Of a stretch of 64,000 nt of DNA, positions 24,851 through 32,567 are shown piece by piece. Every line of letters starts with the position of its first letter. The first letter of the stretch is position 1. Location of the stretch: positions 1 through 64,000 of the forward strand of contig NZ_SKFH01000016.1 in the NCBI RefSeq assembly GCF_004343705.1. The letters are read 5' to 3'. Source of the DNA: Flaviaesturariibacter aridisoli. Its GTDB lineage: Bacteria > Bacteroidota > Bacteroidia > Chitinophagales > Chitinophagaceae. The notes below the pieces were generated by a model. The model saw only the letters and a program-made list of their open reading frames with translations, did no database searches and had not been told where the DNA came from. A program made the position numbers and the translations under genes.

Positions 24851-26891
24851 ACTTCACCTTCATCCCTTCCAGTTTCTTCTGTAGGGCAAACATTTCATCC
24901 CGCAACCTGGCCGCTTCCATGAAGTCCATGTCGCGGGCGGCTTTTTCCATTTCCTTTTTTGTTTTGTTGATGGCTTTTTCAATGAGCGGGATGGTAGCGT
25001 ACTCTTCGGCGTCTTCGGCGGCGGAAGCAGTACGGCTAGCGATCTCCGGCATCGCGAGGGGCGAGTCGGCATCGTAACCCTTGATGTCGAGCACGGAGGT
25101 CTGGGCCATCACCTGCTCGATGGACTTGCGCACCGTGGTGGGGGTGATGCCGTGCAGCGTATTGTAGGCGAGCTGCTTCTCGCGGCGGCGCGTCGTTTCG
25201 TCGATCGTGCGTTGCATCGATTCGGTGATGCTGTCGGCGTAAAAGATCACCAGGCCTTCCGAGTTCCGCGCCGCGCGGCCCGCGGTTTGGGTCAGCGAGC
25301 GTTCGTTGCGGAGGAATCCTTCCTTGTCGGCGTCGAGGATGGCCACCAGCGACACTTCGGGCAGGTCGAGACCTTCGCGGAGCAGGTTCACGCCCACCAG
25401 CACGTCGATGGTGCCGAGGCGCAGCTGGCGCAGGATCTCGATGCGCTCGAGGGTGTCCACATCGGAGTGTATGTAGCGACTCTTGATATCGATCCTGGCG
25501 AGGTATTTATCCATCTCTTCGGCCATGCGCTTCGTGAGCGTCGTCACCAGCACGCGATCACCTTTCTTCACCCGCTTGTCGATCTCGTCGAGCAGGTCGT
25601 CAATTTGGTTTACCGAGGGGCGGATCTCGATGGGCGGCTCCAGCAGTCCCGTGGGACGCACCACCTGCTCTACCACCACGCCGCCGGTCTGTTCCAGCTC
25701 GTAGTCGCCGGGGGTGGCGCTTACGTATACCACCTGGTTGATCAGGTTTTCGAATTCGTGGAAGTTGAGGGGGCGGTTGTCGAGCGCCGACGGCAGGCGG
25801 AAGCCGAAGTCCACGAGCGTGAGCTTGCGGCTGCGGTCGCCGCCGTACATGCCCGACACCTGGGGGATCGTCTGGTGGCTTTCGTCGATCATGCACACGA
25901 AATCTTTGGGAAAGTAGTCGAGCAGGCAGAACGGGCGTGTACCCGGCTTGCGGCGGTCGAAGAAGCGCGAGTAGTTTTCGATGCCATTGCAGAAGCCCAG
26001 CTCGCGGATCATCTCGAGGTCGTATTCCACGCGTTCCTTGATGCGCTGGGCTTCGATGAACTTGCCCACGCTCTTGAAGTATTCCACCTGCGCGGCGAGC
26101 TCGTCCTGGATCTCGTAGATGACGTCGCGCATGATGTCTTTCGGCGCCACGTAGAGGTTGGCGGGAAAGATGGCGCAGTTGTCGAAGGAGCCGATGCGCT
26201 TGGAGCTTTGCACGTCGATGGATTCGATGCTCTCGATCTCGTCGCCGAAGAAGGTAATGCGGTAGCCCACGTCGAGGTAGGGCAGGTTGATGTCCACGGT
26301 GTCGCCCTTCACGCGGAAGGTGCCGCGGGTAAAGTCGACGGTGGTGCGGGTATACAGCGAGGACACGAGGTCGTGGAGAAAGCTTTGCCGGCTTTTGCGT
26401 TCGCCCTTGGCGATGCGGATGATGCCGCTCTCGTAGTCGGTGGGGTTACCCATACCGTAGATGCAGCTCACGGAGGCCACCACGATGATGTCGCGGCGCC
26501 CGGAGAGGAGGGAGGTGGTGGCGCGGAGGCGCAGCTTGTCGAGCTCCTCGTTGATGTTGAGGTCCTTCTCGATATAGGTGTCCGTTGTGGGCAGGTAGGC
26601 CTCGGGCTGGTAGTAGTCGTAGTAGCTCACGAAGTACTCCACGGCATTGTCGGGGAAGAACTGCTTGAACTCGCCATAGAGCTGGGCCACGAGGGTCTTG
26701 TTGTGGGTGAGCACGAGGGTCGGCCGCTGCACGTTCTGGATCACGTTGGCCATCGTGAAGGTCTTGCCCGAGCCGGTCACACCGAGGAGCACCTGGTGGC
26801 GCTCGCCGCCGTTGATGGCTTCGGTGAGCTGTTGAATGGCCGTGGGCTGGTCGCCAGCGGGCTGGTAAGGGGATTGGAGTTGGAAGGGCAT
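24849..26891 (-). CDS. uvrB: Excinuclease ABC subunit B
   Basis: A 680-residue DNA helicase-like subunit that verifies damage in nucleotide excision repair, loaded by UvrA and joined by UvrC. It has Walker A GVTGSGKT, the beta-hairpin segment YYDYYQPEAYLP that clamps DNA, DESHQT as the Walker B equivalent, the ATPase motifs VGVNLLREGLDLPEV and QTAGRAARN, and a C-terminal UVR domain (MDFMEAARLRDEM) for UvrC. The start MPFQLQSPYQPAGDQP is the usual family start; an in-frame ATG ten codons upstream lies in a dispersed repeat and would add MPPLGDRGPI. It lies downstream of recA on the same strand. Confidence 0.97.
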   Translation of the reverse strand: MPFQLQSPYQPAGDQPTAIQQLTEAINGGERHQVLLGVTGSGKTFTMANVIQNVQRPTLVLTHNKTLVAQLYGEFKQFFPDNAVEYFVSYYDYYQPEAYLPTTDTYIEKDLNINEELDKLRLRATTSLLSGRRDIIVVASVSCIYGMGNPTDYESGIIRIAKGERKSRQSFLHDLVSSLYTRTTVDFTRGTFRVKGDTVDINLPYLDVGYRITFFGDEIESIESIDVQSSKRIGSFDNCAIFPANLYVAPKDIMRDVIYEIQDELAAQVEYFKSVGKFIEAQRIKERVEYDLEMIRELGFCNGIENYSRFFDRRKPGTRPFCLLDYFPKDFVCMIDESHQTIPQVSGMYGGDRSRKLTLVDFGFRLPSALDNRPLNFHEFENLINQVVYVSATPGDYELEQTGGVVVEQVVRPTGLLEPPIEIRPSVNQIDDLLDEIDKRVKKGDRVLVTTLTKRMAEEMDKYLARIDIKSRYIHSDVDTLERIEILRQLRLGTIDVLVGVNLLREGLDLPEVSLVAILDADKEGFLRNERSLTQTAGRAARNSEGLVIFYADSITESMQRTIDETTRRREKQLAYNTLHGITPTTVRKSIEQVMAQTSVLDIKGYDADSPLAMPEIASRTASAAEDAEEYATIPLIEKAINKTKKEMEKAARDMDFMEAARLRDEMFALQKKLEGMKVK

Positions 26892-26896
26892 AATCG

Positions 26897-27078
26897 GCCC
26901 CCTGTCCCCCAAAGGGGGCACTTAGGGCGAAGTGTTTTTTAGTTAAACGAACATTTACTCAAATCTACGTTCAAGACAAAGGCCGGAAGCGCAAACGCTT
27001 CCGGCCTTTTATTGCTTTAGGAATGACTGCTACCGTAAGACGGCGCCACTTAAGTTCCCCCTTTGGGGGACAGGGGGC
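26897..27078. repeat. 182-bp element with 28-bp inverted ends between recA and uvrB
   Basis: The left end 26897-26924 (GCCCCCTGTCCCCCAAAG...) and the right end 27051-27078 are inverted with one mismatch in 28. The right end stops six bases before the recA stop codon on the plus strand; the left end lies five bases from the uvrB start. The interior holds the recA terminator. It has the ends and size of the element at 7701-7880 but a different interior. Confidence 0.75.
26978..27010 (-). terminator. Intrinsic terminator of recA
   Basis: GGCCGGAAGC-GCAAAC-GCTTCCGGCC is a ten-base-pair perfect stem, flanked by AAA on one side and TTTT on the other. It lies 79 bases past the recA stop on its strand, inside the 182-bp repeat element, and could act in both directions. 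Confidence 0.85.
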
Positions 27079-27084
27079 GGGGGT

Positions 27085-28086
27085 TTACGCATTCTGCAGT
27101 TCCTTGATCTTCTCGCGGATCTTGCCTTCGATCTCGTCGGCAAGGGCAGGGTTGTCCTTCAGGAGGCCCTTCACGCCTTCGCGGCCCTGACCGAGCTTGT
27201 CGCTGTTGTAGGAGAACCAGGAGCCGCTCTTCTGAACGATGCCCATTTCCACGCCCATGTCGAGGATCTCACCGATCTTGGAGATGCCTTCGCCAAACAC
27301 GAGGTCGAACTCGGCGGTGCGGAACGGGGGGGCGACCTTGTTCTTCACCACTTTCACTTTCACGCGGTTACCGATGGCCTCTTCGCCGTCCTTGATCTGG
27401 GTCATGCGGCGGATATCGAGGCGTACGGAGGCGTAGAACTTGAGGGCGTTACCGCCGGTGGTGGTTTCGGGGTTGCCGAACATTACGCCGATCTTCTCGC
27501 GGAGCTGGTTGATGAAGATGCAGATGGTGTTCGTCTTGGAGATGGTAGCGGTGAGCTTCCGCAGGGCCTGCGACATGAGTCGGGCCTGCAGACCCATCTT
27601 GGAATCACCCATTTCGCCTTCCAGTTCGCCTTTGGGCACGAGGGCGGCAACGGAGTCGATCACCACCACGTCGAGGGCGCCGGAGAGGATGAGTCGGTCG
27701 GCGATTTCGAGGGCCTGCTCGCCGTAGTCGGGTTGGGAGATAAGTAGGTTGTCGATGTCCACACCCAGTTTCTGGGCATAAGCGGAGTCGAAGGCGTGTT
27801 CGGCGTCAATGATGGCGCACATGCCGCCCTTCTTCTGGGCTTCTGCGATGACGTGGGTGGCGACGGTGGTCTTACCCGAGGATTCCGGACCGTAAATTTC
27901 GATCACCCGGCCCTTCGGGAGGCCGCCGATACCGAGGGCCGCGTCGAGGCCGATGGAACCGGTAGAGATAACCTCCTGGGTCTGCTCACCACGCTCATTC
28001 ATCATCATCACGCTGCCCTTACCAAAATCCTTGTCGATCTTGTCCATGGTAAGTTTCAGCGCCTTTAATTTTTCAGCATTTGACAT
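27085..28086 (-). CDS. recA: Recombinase A
   Basis: A 333-residue ATP-dependent strand-exchange protein for homologous recombination and SOS co-protease activity. Walker [10 protein letters not shown], Walker B-type [10 protein letters not shown], the L2-loop-adjacent [20 protein letters not shown] and the C-terminal domain ending EKIKELQNA are present. The start [24 protein letters not shown] is the standard one; the longer frame begins with unrelated residues. I see no clear LexA site upstream. It is followed by uvrB across an inverted-repeat element. Confidence 0.98.
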   Translation of the reverse strand: MSNAEKLKALKLTMDKIDKDFGKGSVMMMNERGEQTQEVISTGSIGLDAALGIGGLPKGRVIEIYGPESSGKTTVATHVIAEAQKKGGMCAIIDAEHAFDSAYAQKLGVDIDNLLISQPDYGEQALEIADRLILSGALDVVVIDSVAALVPKGELEGEMGDSKMGLQARLMSQALRKLTATISKTNTICIFINQLREKIGVMFGNPETTTGGNALKFYASVRLDIRRMTQIKDGEEAIGNRVKVKVVKNKVAPPFRTAEFDLVFGEGISKIGEILDMGVEMGIVQKSGSWFSYNSDKLGQGREGVKGLLKDNPALADEIEGKIREKIKELQNA

Positions 28087-28283
28087 TGTCGTACGTATTT
28101 GTAGTGTTAGTGAAACAGGCCTTTGAAGGTACACTTTCGGAGCCGGTTCCGGGATTGATTAATTGCATGTAAAGCTAATGATTTTAGCAAAATAATCCGT
28201 GTTTTTTTTCCCCGTCTTTTACCCAAAAAAAGGTGAAAGAAACGGGGGTGAAAAACACTACTTTCCGGTGCGAAAAACAACGT

Positions 28284-28886
28284 ATGCCCGACGCCGTAAA
28301 ACCTGCCACAGCAAAGGTCCTTGCCTACCTCGAAAGGCTTCCCGCCTGGAGCCGCGCCCTCGGCGCCGAACTGCGCCGCATCGCCCTGGCCGCCGACCCC
28401 TCCATCGAAGAGGAGTGGAAGTGGGGGCCCAATTACGGCAGCCACGGAATGGTCTGCGGCTGGAGCGCCTTTAAGGGGCATGTGAAACTCACCTTCTTCA
28501 ACGGGTCGGCCATGAGCGACCGGCTGCGGCTTTTCAACCACTGCGTGGATAATGACTTCAACCGCTCCATTAAATTTACCCGGCCCGAGGAGATCAACGC
28601 CACGCAGTTGACGGAGTATATCCGCGAGTCGGTCGCAGTGAACCGCGCCGGGTTCAAGCGGGTGGCCAAAAACGAAAAGGCCGAAACCCCGCCCGGACTG
28701 CGGGCGGCGCTGGAAAAGAACAGGAAAGCCCTGGACTTTTTCGAGGCCCTTACCCCGGGCTACCGCAACGACTATATCGAACAGGTGGTCTCCGCCAAAC
28801 AGGAAAAGACCCGCGCGGCCCGCATTGAGAAGATTGTGGCCGCCTGCGCCCAAGGGCGGAAGCCGAATGAAGCGTACAAAAAATAA
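28284..28886 (+). CDS. DUF1801/YdeI-OmpD-associated family protein
   Basis: A 200-residue soluble protein. The N-terminal ~120 residues follow the YdhG/DUF1801 fold (LERLPAWSRALGAELRRIAL...SIEEEWKWGPNY...VKLTFFNGSAMSD) and the last 60 match the helical YdeI/OmpD-associated tail (ALEKNRKALDFFEALTPGYRNDYIEQVVSAK). The function is unknown; members are sometimes linked to bacteriocin tolerance without a mechanism. The start MPDAVKP is chosen because the upstream residues are not conserved in character. Confidence 0.75.
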   Translation: MPDAVKPATAKVLAYLERLPAWSRALGAELRRIALAADPSIEEEWKWGPNYGSHGMVCGWSAFKGHVKLTFFNGSAMSDRLRLFNHCVDNDFNRSIKFTRPEEINATQLTEYIRESVAVNRAGFKRVAKNEKAETPPGLRAALEKNRKALDFFEALTPGYRNDYIEQVVSAKQEKTRAARIEKIVAACAQGRKPNEAYKK

Positions 28887-28983
28887 CCGGATCAACCGGT
28901 TAATGAATGAACCGGTTAATGAATTAATGGGAAGCCGTCCCCGGCCTCCCGCCCCCGACTTCCGACTTTAAGACTTTAAGTAC

Positions 28984-28991
28984 TATCTTTA
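28984..28991 (+). promoter_or_regulatory. -7 box TATCTTTA
   Basis: A near match to TAnnTTTG, 19 bases before the ATG at 29011, so this gene has a short leader. Confidence 0.4.
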
Positions 28992-29010
28992 CTTTCGTAA
29001 TAACTGCAAT

Positions 29011-29487
29011 ATGAAAAAATACTTCTTTGTACTCTTTCTCGCCACTGGTATCGCCGCCGGCGCACAGGAATCCAACGCACCGGTAGCCGCCGCCAAGGGA
29101 ATCAGCTACGGATCGGCCGTACCGACCGGCGTCAACATCCTCTCCACGGAAAAGGTCAACTACGAAGTGAAGGAAGGCCAGCCCTACACCGGCGTGGTGG
29201 AAGGCAAGGTGAAGGAAGTGTGCCAGACTATGGGTTGCTGGATGAAGCTCGAAACGCCCGACGGCACCATCATGGTGAAAATGAAGGATCACTCCTTCTT
29301 CCTCCCCAAAAACATCGTAGGCCACACCGTGCAGGTGGCCGGCACCGCCGAGGTGAAAGAAGAAACCGAAGCCAAGCGCAAGCACTACGCCGAGGACGCC
29401 GGCAAGCCGAAAGCCGAGGTAGCCAAGATCAAAGGCACCGCCAAGGAAGTACAGATCCAGGCTACGGGCGTGACCGTGATCGACTAA
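29011..29487 (+). CDS. DUF4920 secreted protein
   Basis: A 158-residue exported protein. The signal peptide ends GAQE. The DUF4920 core KEVCQTMGCWMKLETPDG...VKMKDHSFFLPKNIVGHTVQVAGTA is clear, with a conserved CQTMGCW pair of cysteines that could bind a metal or form a redox centre. The fold resembles small OB-type beta-barrels that occur near copper or peroxide functions in other organisms. A terminator follows. Confidence 0.8.
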   Translation: MKKYFFVLFLATGIAAGAQESNAPVAAAKGISYGSAVPTGVNILSTEKVNYEVKEGQPYTGVVEGKVKEVCQTMGCWMKLETPDGTIMVKMKDHSFFLPKNIVGHTVQVAGTAEVKEETEAKRKHYAEDAGKPKAEVAKIKGTAKEVQIQATGVTVID

Positions 29488-29516
29488 GCCTATCGCGAAC
29501 AAATGCTTTATAAATG

Positions 29517-29539
29517 GACCCGCCCCGGCGGGTCTTTTT
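29517..29539 (+). terminator. Intrinsic terminator
   Basis: GACCCGCC-CC-GGCGGGTC, a perfect eight-base-pair stem followed by TTTTT, 29 bases after the DUF4920 stop. Confidence 0.85.
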
Positions 29540-29595
29540 CTTTTCTTGCAAGGGCTCCGCTTCTTTAGTCCCGTTAGTTTTTGTACATTGGTAGT

Positions 29596-29976
29596 ATGGC
29601 CGCGCTGACCACCATAACCCGCCCCGCGATCGGCTTTGCCGTGCAGGCCGACGCCCTCGAGGAGCGCAGCACGGTGGTACACTGCCGCCTCACCATCGCC
29701 TGCCTGCTCCGCATCGCGCCGCAAACCTGGCTGGTGCAGGACGACGGCCGCCGCCGCGCGCTCGTGGGCGCCTACCGCATCGTGCAGGCACCCGCCTGGG
29801 CGTTCGTCGCCCCCGACCACTGCTTTACCCTTGTTTTCGAAGGCCTTTCCGCCGGCTGCCGCCGCTTCGACCTGATCGAAGACATCGAGGAATTATATCC
29901 CTTCCGCTTTACCGGCATCCTGCGCAACGGCACCGACGTGTACCACCTGGAGTACCCGAACTTTCCGCTCGATTGA
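29596..29976 (+). CDS. Hypothetical soluble protein
   Basis: A 126-residue protein with no signal peptide or membrane helix. It is beta-rich with a helical middle and ends with an aromatic/acidic YHLEYPNFPLD. I do not recognise a family. The promoter-like TAGTTTTTG lies 12 bases before the ATG. The stop is followed immediately by the reiterated CGTGAGG words. Confidence 0.5.
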   Translation: MAALTTITRPAIGFAVQADALEERSTVVHCRLTIACLLRIAPQTWLVQDDGRRRALVGAYRIVQAPAWAFVAPDHCFTLVFEGLSAGCRRFDLIEDIEELYPFRFTGILRNGTDVYHLEYPNFPLD

Positions 29977-30099
29977 AGGCGTGAGGCGTGAGGCGTGAGT
30001 TGCTGTCGCCCGATTACGAAGAACGGATGCCCAGGGCATCCGTTCTTTATTGCCGCGCCTTACGGCTCACGGCTCACGCCTCACGCCTCACGCTTCACG
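29976..30099. repeat. GTGAGGC/GCCTCAC word element with terminator core
   Basis: Three copies of GCGTGAG on the left and the inverse CTCACGC words on the right surround AAGAACGGATGCCC-AG-GGCATCCGTTCTT, a strong hairpin with a downstream T-rich end. A copy with a different hairpin occurs at 44948-45090, and solo halves occur at about 34708-34790 and 43118-43155. Confidence 0.75.
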
Positions 30100-30111
30100 T
30101 ACCTTCGCCGC

Positions 30112-31656
30112 ATGCCCTCCCAGCCCAACTATCGCATCCGCCTGCTTTTTCTCATCCTCGTCGCCTCAGGCCTCCGACTGTTGCTGGCCGGCCTGTTCGA
30201 GCTGGGCAACGACGAAGTGTATTACTGGACCTACGCGCAGCACCTGCAGTGGAATTATTTCGATCACCCGCCGCTGGTGGCGCTGTGGATCCGCCTCTTT
30301 ACCGGCAACCTGCTGTTGCAGTACAACGAGATCTTCGTGCGCCTCGGCTCCATCGTGAGCTGCGCGCTGGCTTCTTCCCTGCTGTTTCATGCGGTGCGGC
30401 GGCTCCATTCGGCGCGGGCCGGCTGGATCGCCGCGGTGCTGTACCACTGCTCCGTCTACGCGGGCATCATCGCCGGCCTGTTCATCCTCCCCGACTCGCC
30501 GCAGATGCTGTTCTGGTGCGCAGCCCTCTACGCCACCGTCCGCATACACGAGAACGACCGCCGCTGGGGTCCCTGGCTCGCCTTCGGTCTGCTGGCCGGG
30601 CTGTCGGTGTTGGGTAAAGTGCACGGCATCTTCCTCTGGTTCGGCATGGGCCTGTACCTCCTCTTCCGCCAACGCGCCTGGCTGAAGCGCCCGCAGCTGT
30701 ATGTATCGGGCCTGCTTACGGCCGCCGTTATCAGCCCCATCCTGCTCTGGAACCTGGAGAACGACTTTATCACCTACCGCTTTCACAGCGAGCGCGTAAC
30801 AGTGCGGGAATGGGCGCTCAACGGCAGCGGCTTCGCCCGCGAGCTGGGCGGCCAGGTGCTTTATAACAACCCTGTAATCGTGTTGCTTCTGGTAATGGCC
30901 CTGCTGGCGCTCCGCAAGCGCCGCTTTCCGTTGCCGCCCGCCGCGCGCCTTTTTCTCTGGATCGGGCTGCCGATGATCGGCGTGCTGCTGCTGCTGTCGC
31001 TGCTGCGCGACACGCTGCCCCACTGGAGCGGCCCCGGCTATGTTACGCTGCTGCCCATAGCGGCCGTCTACCTCGCTGAAGGCGCCCCCCGCCGAACCGC
31101 CCGCTACCTGGCCGGCGCCCGCGGCTTTATCCTCACGCTCTGTATCCTTGCACTCGGCCTCACCTGGGCCTGGCCGGGCACGATGGGCTCGAAAGACCGG
31201 CAGGACTACGGCTTCGGCGACTTCACCCTCGACCTGCACGGCTGGGGCGAGGTGGCACCGCGGTTTGCGGAGCTCTATTACCGCGAAAAGGGCAACGACA
31301 TGCCCTACGGTGCGCCGCTGGTAGCCTACAAATGGTTTCCCGCTGCCCACGAAGACTACTACTGGTGCGCGCCGAACGACATCCCGGTGCTCGGCCTCGG
31401 CGACCTGCACGACTTGCACCACTATGCCTGGGTAAACCGCTGGCGCCTGCACAACATCGATCCCAGCAAGGCCTGGTGCGTGGTGCCCTCCAACGAATAC
31501 TTCGACGCCCGCACACAGTTTGCCCGCTGGTACCACCGCGCCGACTCGGTGACCACCTTCGTGCAGGAGCGCGGCGGAACGCCCGCCCGGTATTTTACCG
31601 TTTGGAAACTGAGTGGCTGGAAGAAAGCGGCGGTGATCCCGGTGCAGCGGCATTGA
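30112..31656 (+). CDS. Glycosyltransferase family 39 (ArnT/PMT-like)
   Basis: A 514-residue membrane glycosyltransferase with about eleven to thirteen helices. The conserved N-terminal loop ELGNDEVYYW...NYFDHPPL carries the acidic residue and the DHPP motif of the ArnT and dolichyl/undecaprenyl-phosphate-sugar-dependent family. It would take a sugar from a lipid-phosphate carrier and attach it to an outer-leaflet acceptor such as lipid A or an envelope glycan. The GtrA-family protein nearby (opposite strand) is often involved in flipping such carriers, but this pairing is inferred. The C-terminal domain is soluble, outside the membrane. Confidence 0.85.
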   Translation: MPSQPNYRIRLLFLILVASGLRLLLAGLFELGNDEVYYWTYAQHLQWNYFDHPPLVALWIRLFTGNLLLQYNEIFVRLGSIVSCALASSLLFHAVRRLHSARAGWIAAVLYHCSVYAGIIAGLFILPDSPQMLFWCAALYATVRIHENDRRWGPWLAFGLLAGLSVLGKVHGIFLWFGMGLYLLFRQRAWLKRPQLYVSGLLTAAVISPILLWNLENDFITYRFHSERVTVREWALNGSGFARELGGQVLYNNPVIVLLLVMALLALRKRRFPLPPAARLFLWIGLPMIGVLLLLSLLRDTLPHWSGPGYVTLLPIAAVYLAEGAPRRTARYLAGARGFILTLCILALGLTWAWPGTMGSKDRQDYGFGDFTLDLHGWGEVAPRFAELYYREKGNDMPYGAPLVAYKWFPAAHEDYYWCAPNDIPVLGLGDLHDLHHYAWVNRWRLHNIDPSKAWCVVPSNEYFDARTQFARWYHRADSVTTFVQERGGTPARYFTVWKLSGWKKAAVIPVQRH

Positions 31657-31842
31657 CCCATCCCCGGCCCTTCCCGAGGCGAAGGGTGCCTGTGTGAAGC
31701 AGGTCTTATTGCCATTTTCTGTACCCAGGTCATAGTCTCTGACTGCAAAGCCCCGATGCCTACAGCATCGGGGCTTTGCGTTCCCCGCTCCTTTGGAGCG
31801 GGGTCAGGGGTGAGGTTTGTTCCCCTTCCCTTCGGGAAGGGG
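31657..31842. repeat. Gap filled by CCCCTTCCCTTCGGG-type repeats and hairpins
   Basis: Three related palindromic words, CCTTCCCGAGGCGAAGGG, CCCGCTCCTTTGGAGCGGG and CCTTCCCTTCGGGAAGG, and the hairpin AAAGCCCCGATGC-CTACA-GCATCGGGGCTTT (about 31747-31778), occupy the gap between the convergent GT39 and GtrA genes. The last hairpin can serve as a terminator for both. No gene is visible. Confidence 0.65.
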
Positions 31843-32232
31843 TCAGGGGATGGGTCGGAACGTAAAAAACGCATTCGCCCCGTAATTCCAGAAAAAGACG
31901 ATCACGATGGCAATGGCCTTGCTGAGGTAGAAATTGAGCTTGCGGTGGTTGAGGAAATAGATGATCGCGGTATTGAGACCGAGGCCCACCAGCGACACGG
32001 CCACGAAGCGAACCAACTGCCCTTGCACGTTCGGCGTGTGCGAACCGAAGGTCCAGGCGCGGTTGAGGAGGAAGTTGAGCACCACGGCGCAGCTGAAGCC
32101 GAGGGCGTTGGCCACGTAGCGGTTGATGCGCACCTTTTCCTTGAACAGCCAGGTAATCCCGAAATCGACTACCATGCCCAGCAGGCCCACAAGGCCGAAT
32201 TTCAGGAGTCGGAGCAGGTGCTGAAGGATCAT
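31843..32232 (-). CDS. GtrA family membrane protein
   Basis: A 129-residue protein with four membrane helices and the GtrA-type pattern: N-terminal FGLVGLLGMVVDFGITWLF, central NALGFSCAVVLNFLLNRAWTF, C-terminal FFWNYGANAFFTF. GtrA proteins are thought to carry lipid-linked sugars across the inner membrane for surface polysaccharide synthesis. The start MILQHLL is chosen because the upstream residues are polar and the hydrophobic segment begins soon after. It converges with the GT39 gene. Confidence 0.82.
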   Translation of the reverse strand: MILQHLLRLLKFGLVGLLGMVVDFGITWLFKEKVRINRYVANALGFSCAVVLNFLLNRAWTFGSHTPNVQGQLVRFVAVSLVGLGLNTAIIYFLNHRKLNFYLSKAIAIVIVFFWNYGANAFFTFRPIP

Positions 32233-32365
32233 GTTGGCGCAAAAATACGCCCTGGCCCTGCTGCGCTTCCGGATTTCAGCAGCAGAAATATCGGATTGCA
32301 CTTAGCCGGACTACGGTCAATTCCGGATTATCTGAAACTTGCGCAGCACCGAAAAAACTTGCGCT

Positions 32366-32373
32366 TAACTTTA
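32366..32373 (+). promoter_or_regulatory. Promoter with TTG and TAACTTTA boxes for the small membrane peptide
   Basis: TAACTTTA matches TAnnTTTG except in the last base. A TTG lies at 32339-32341, 24 bases upstream, close to the expected spacing for a -33 box. The ATG at 32395 is 21 bases downstream. Confidence 0.4.
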
Positions 32374-32394
32374 GCGGAGCCAAACATACTTCCT

Positions 32395-32520
32395 ATGAGA
32401 TTGCTTGCGATGAACGGACTTGAGTCGGCCACTGTGCTGCTGTTCGTATTCAACCTGTCCTTTCTGCTGTTGCTGGCGCTGGTGCACGAACGGCCGCTCC
32501 GAAACAACGAAAATGCATGA
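32395..32520 (+). CDS. Small membrane peptide (41 residues)
   Basis: A 41-residue product beginning MRLLAMNGLESATVLLFVF with one membrane helix (about 10-30) and a polar tail HERPLRNNENA. It is preceded by a promoter-like pair of boxes and followed directly by an intrinsic terminator, so it may be a separate transcription unit that encodes a micro-protein. No name recognised. An alternative explanation is a short non-coding transcript. Confidence 0.5.
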   Translation: MRLLAMNGLESATVLLFVFNLSFLLLLALVHERPLRNNENA

Positions 32521-32523
32521 AAA

Positions 32524-32553
32524 AGCCCCTCGCTGAAACGAGGGGCTTTTTTT
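32524..32553 (+). terminator. Intrinsic terminator
   Basis: AGCCCCTCG-CTGAAA-CGAGGGGCT stem of nine base pairs followed by seven T residues, immediately after the stop of the 41-residue peptide. It may also serve the opposite-strand ABC-F gene, which ends at 32568. Confidence 0.85.
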
Positions 32554-32567
32554 ATTCAGTAGGCGGA

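Noticed and set aside
26892-26921. Alternative uvrB start ten codons upstream
   Set aside because: These codons lie in a dispersed repeat and precede the standard MPFQLQSPYQPAGDQP start seen in the family.
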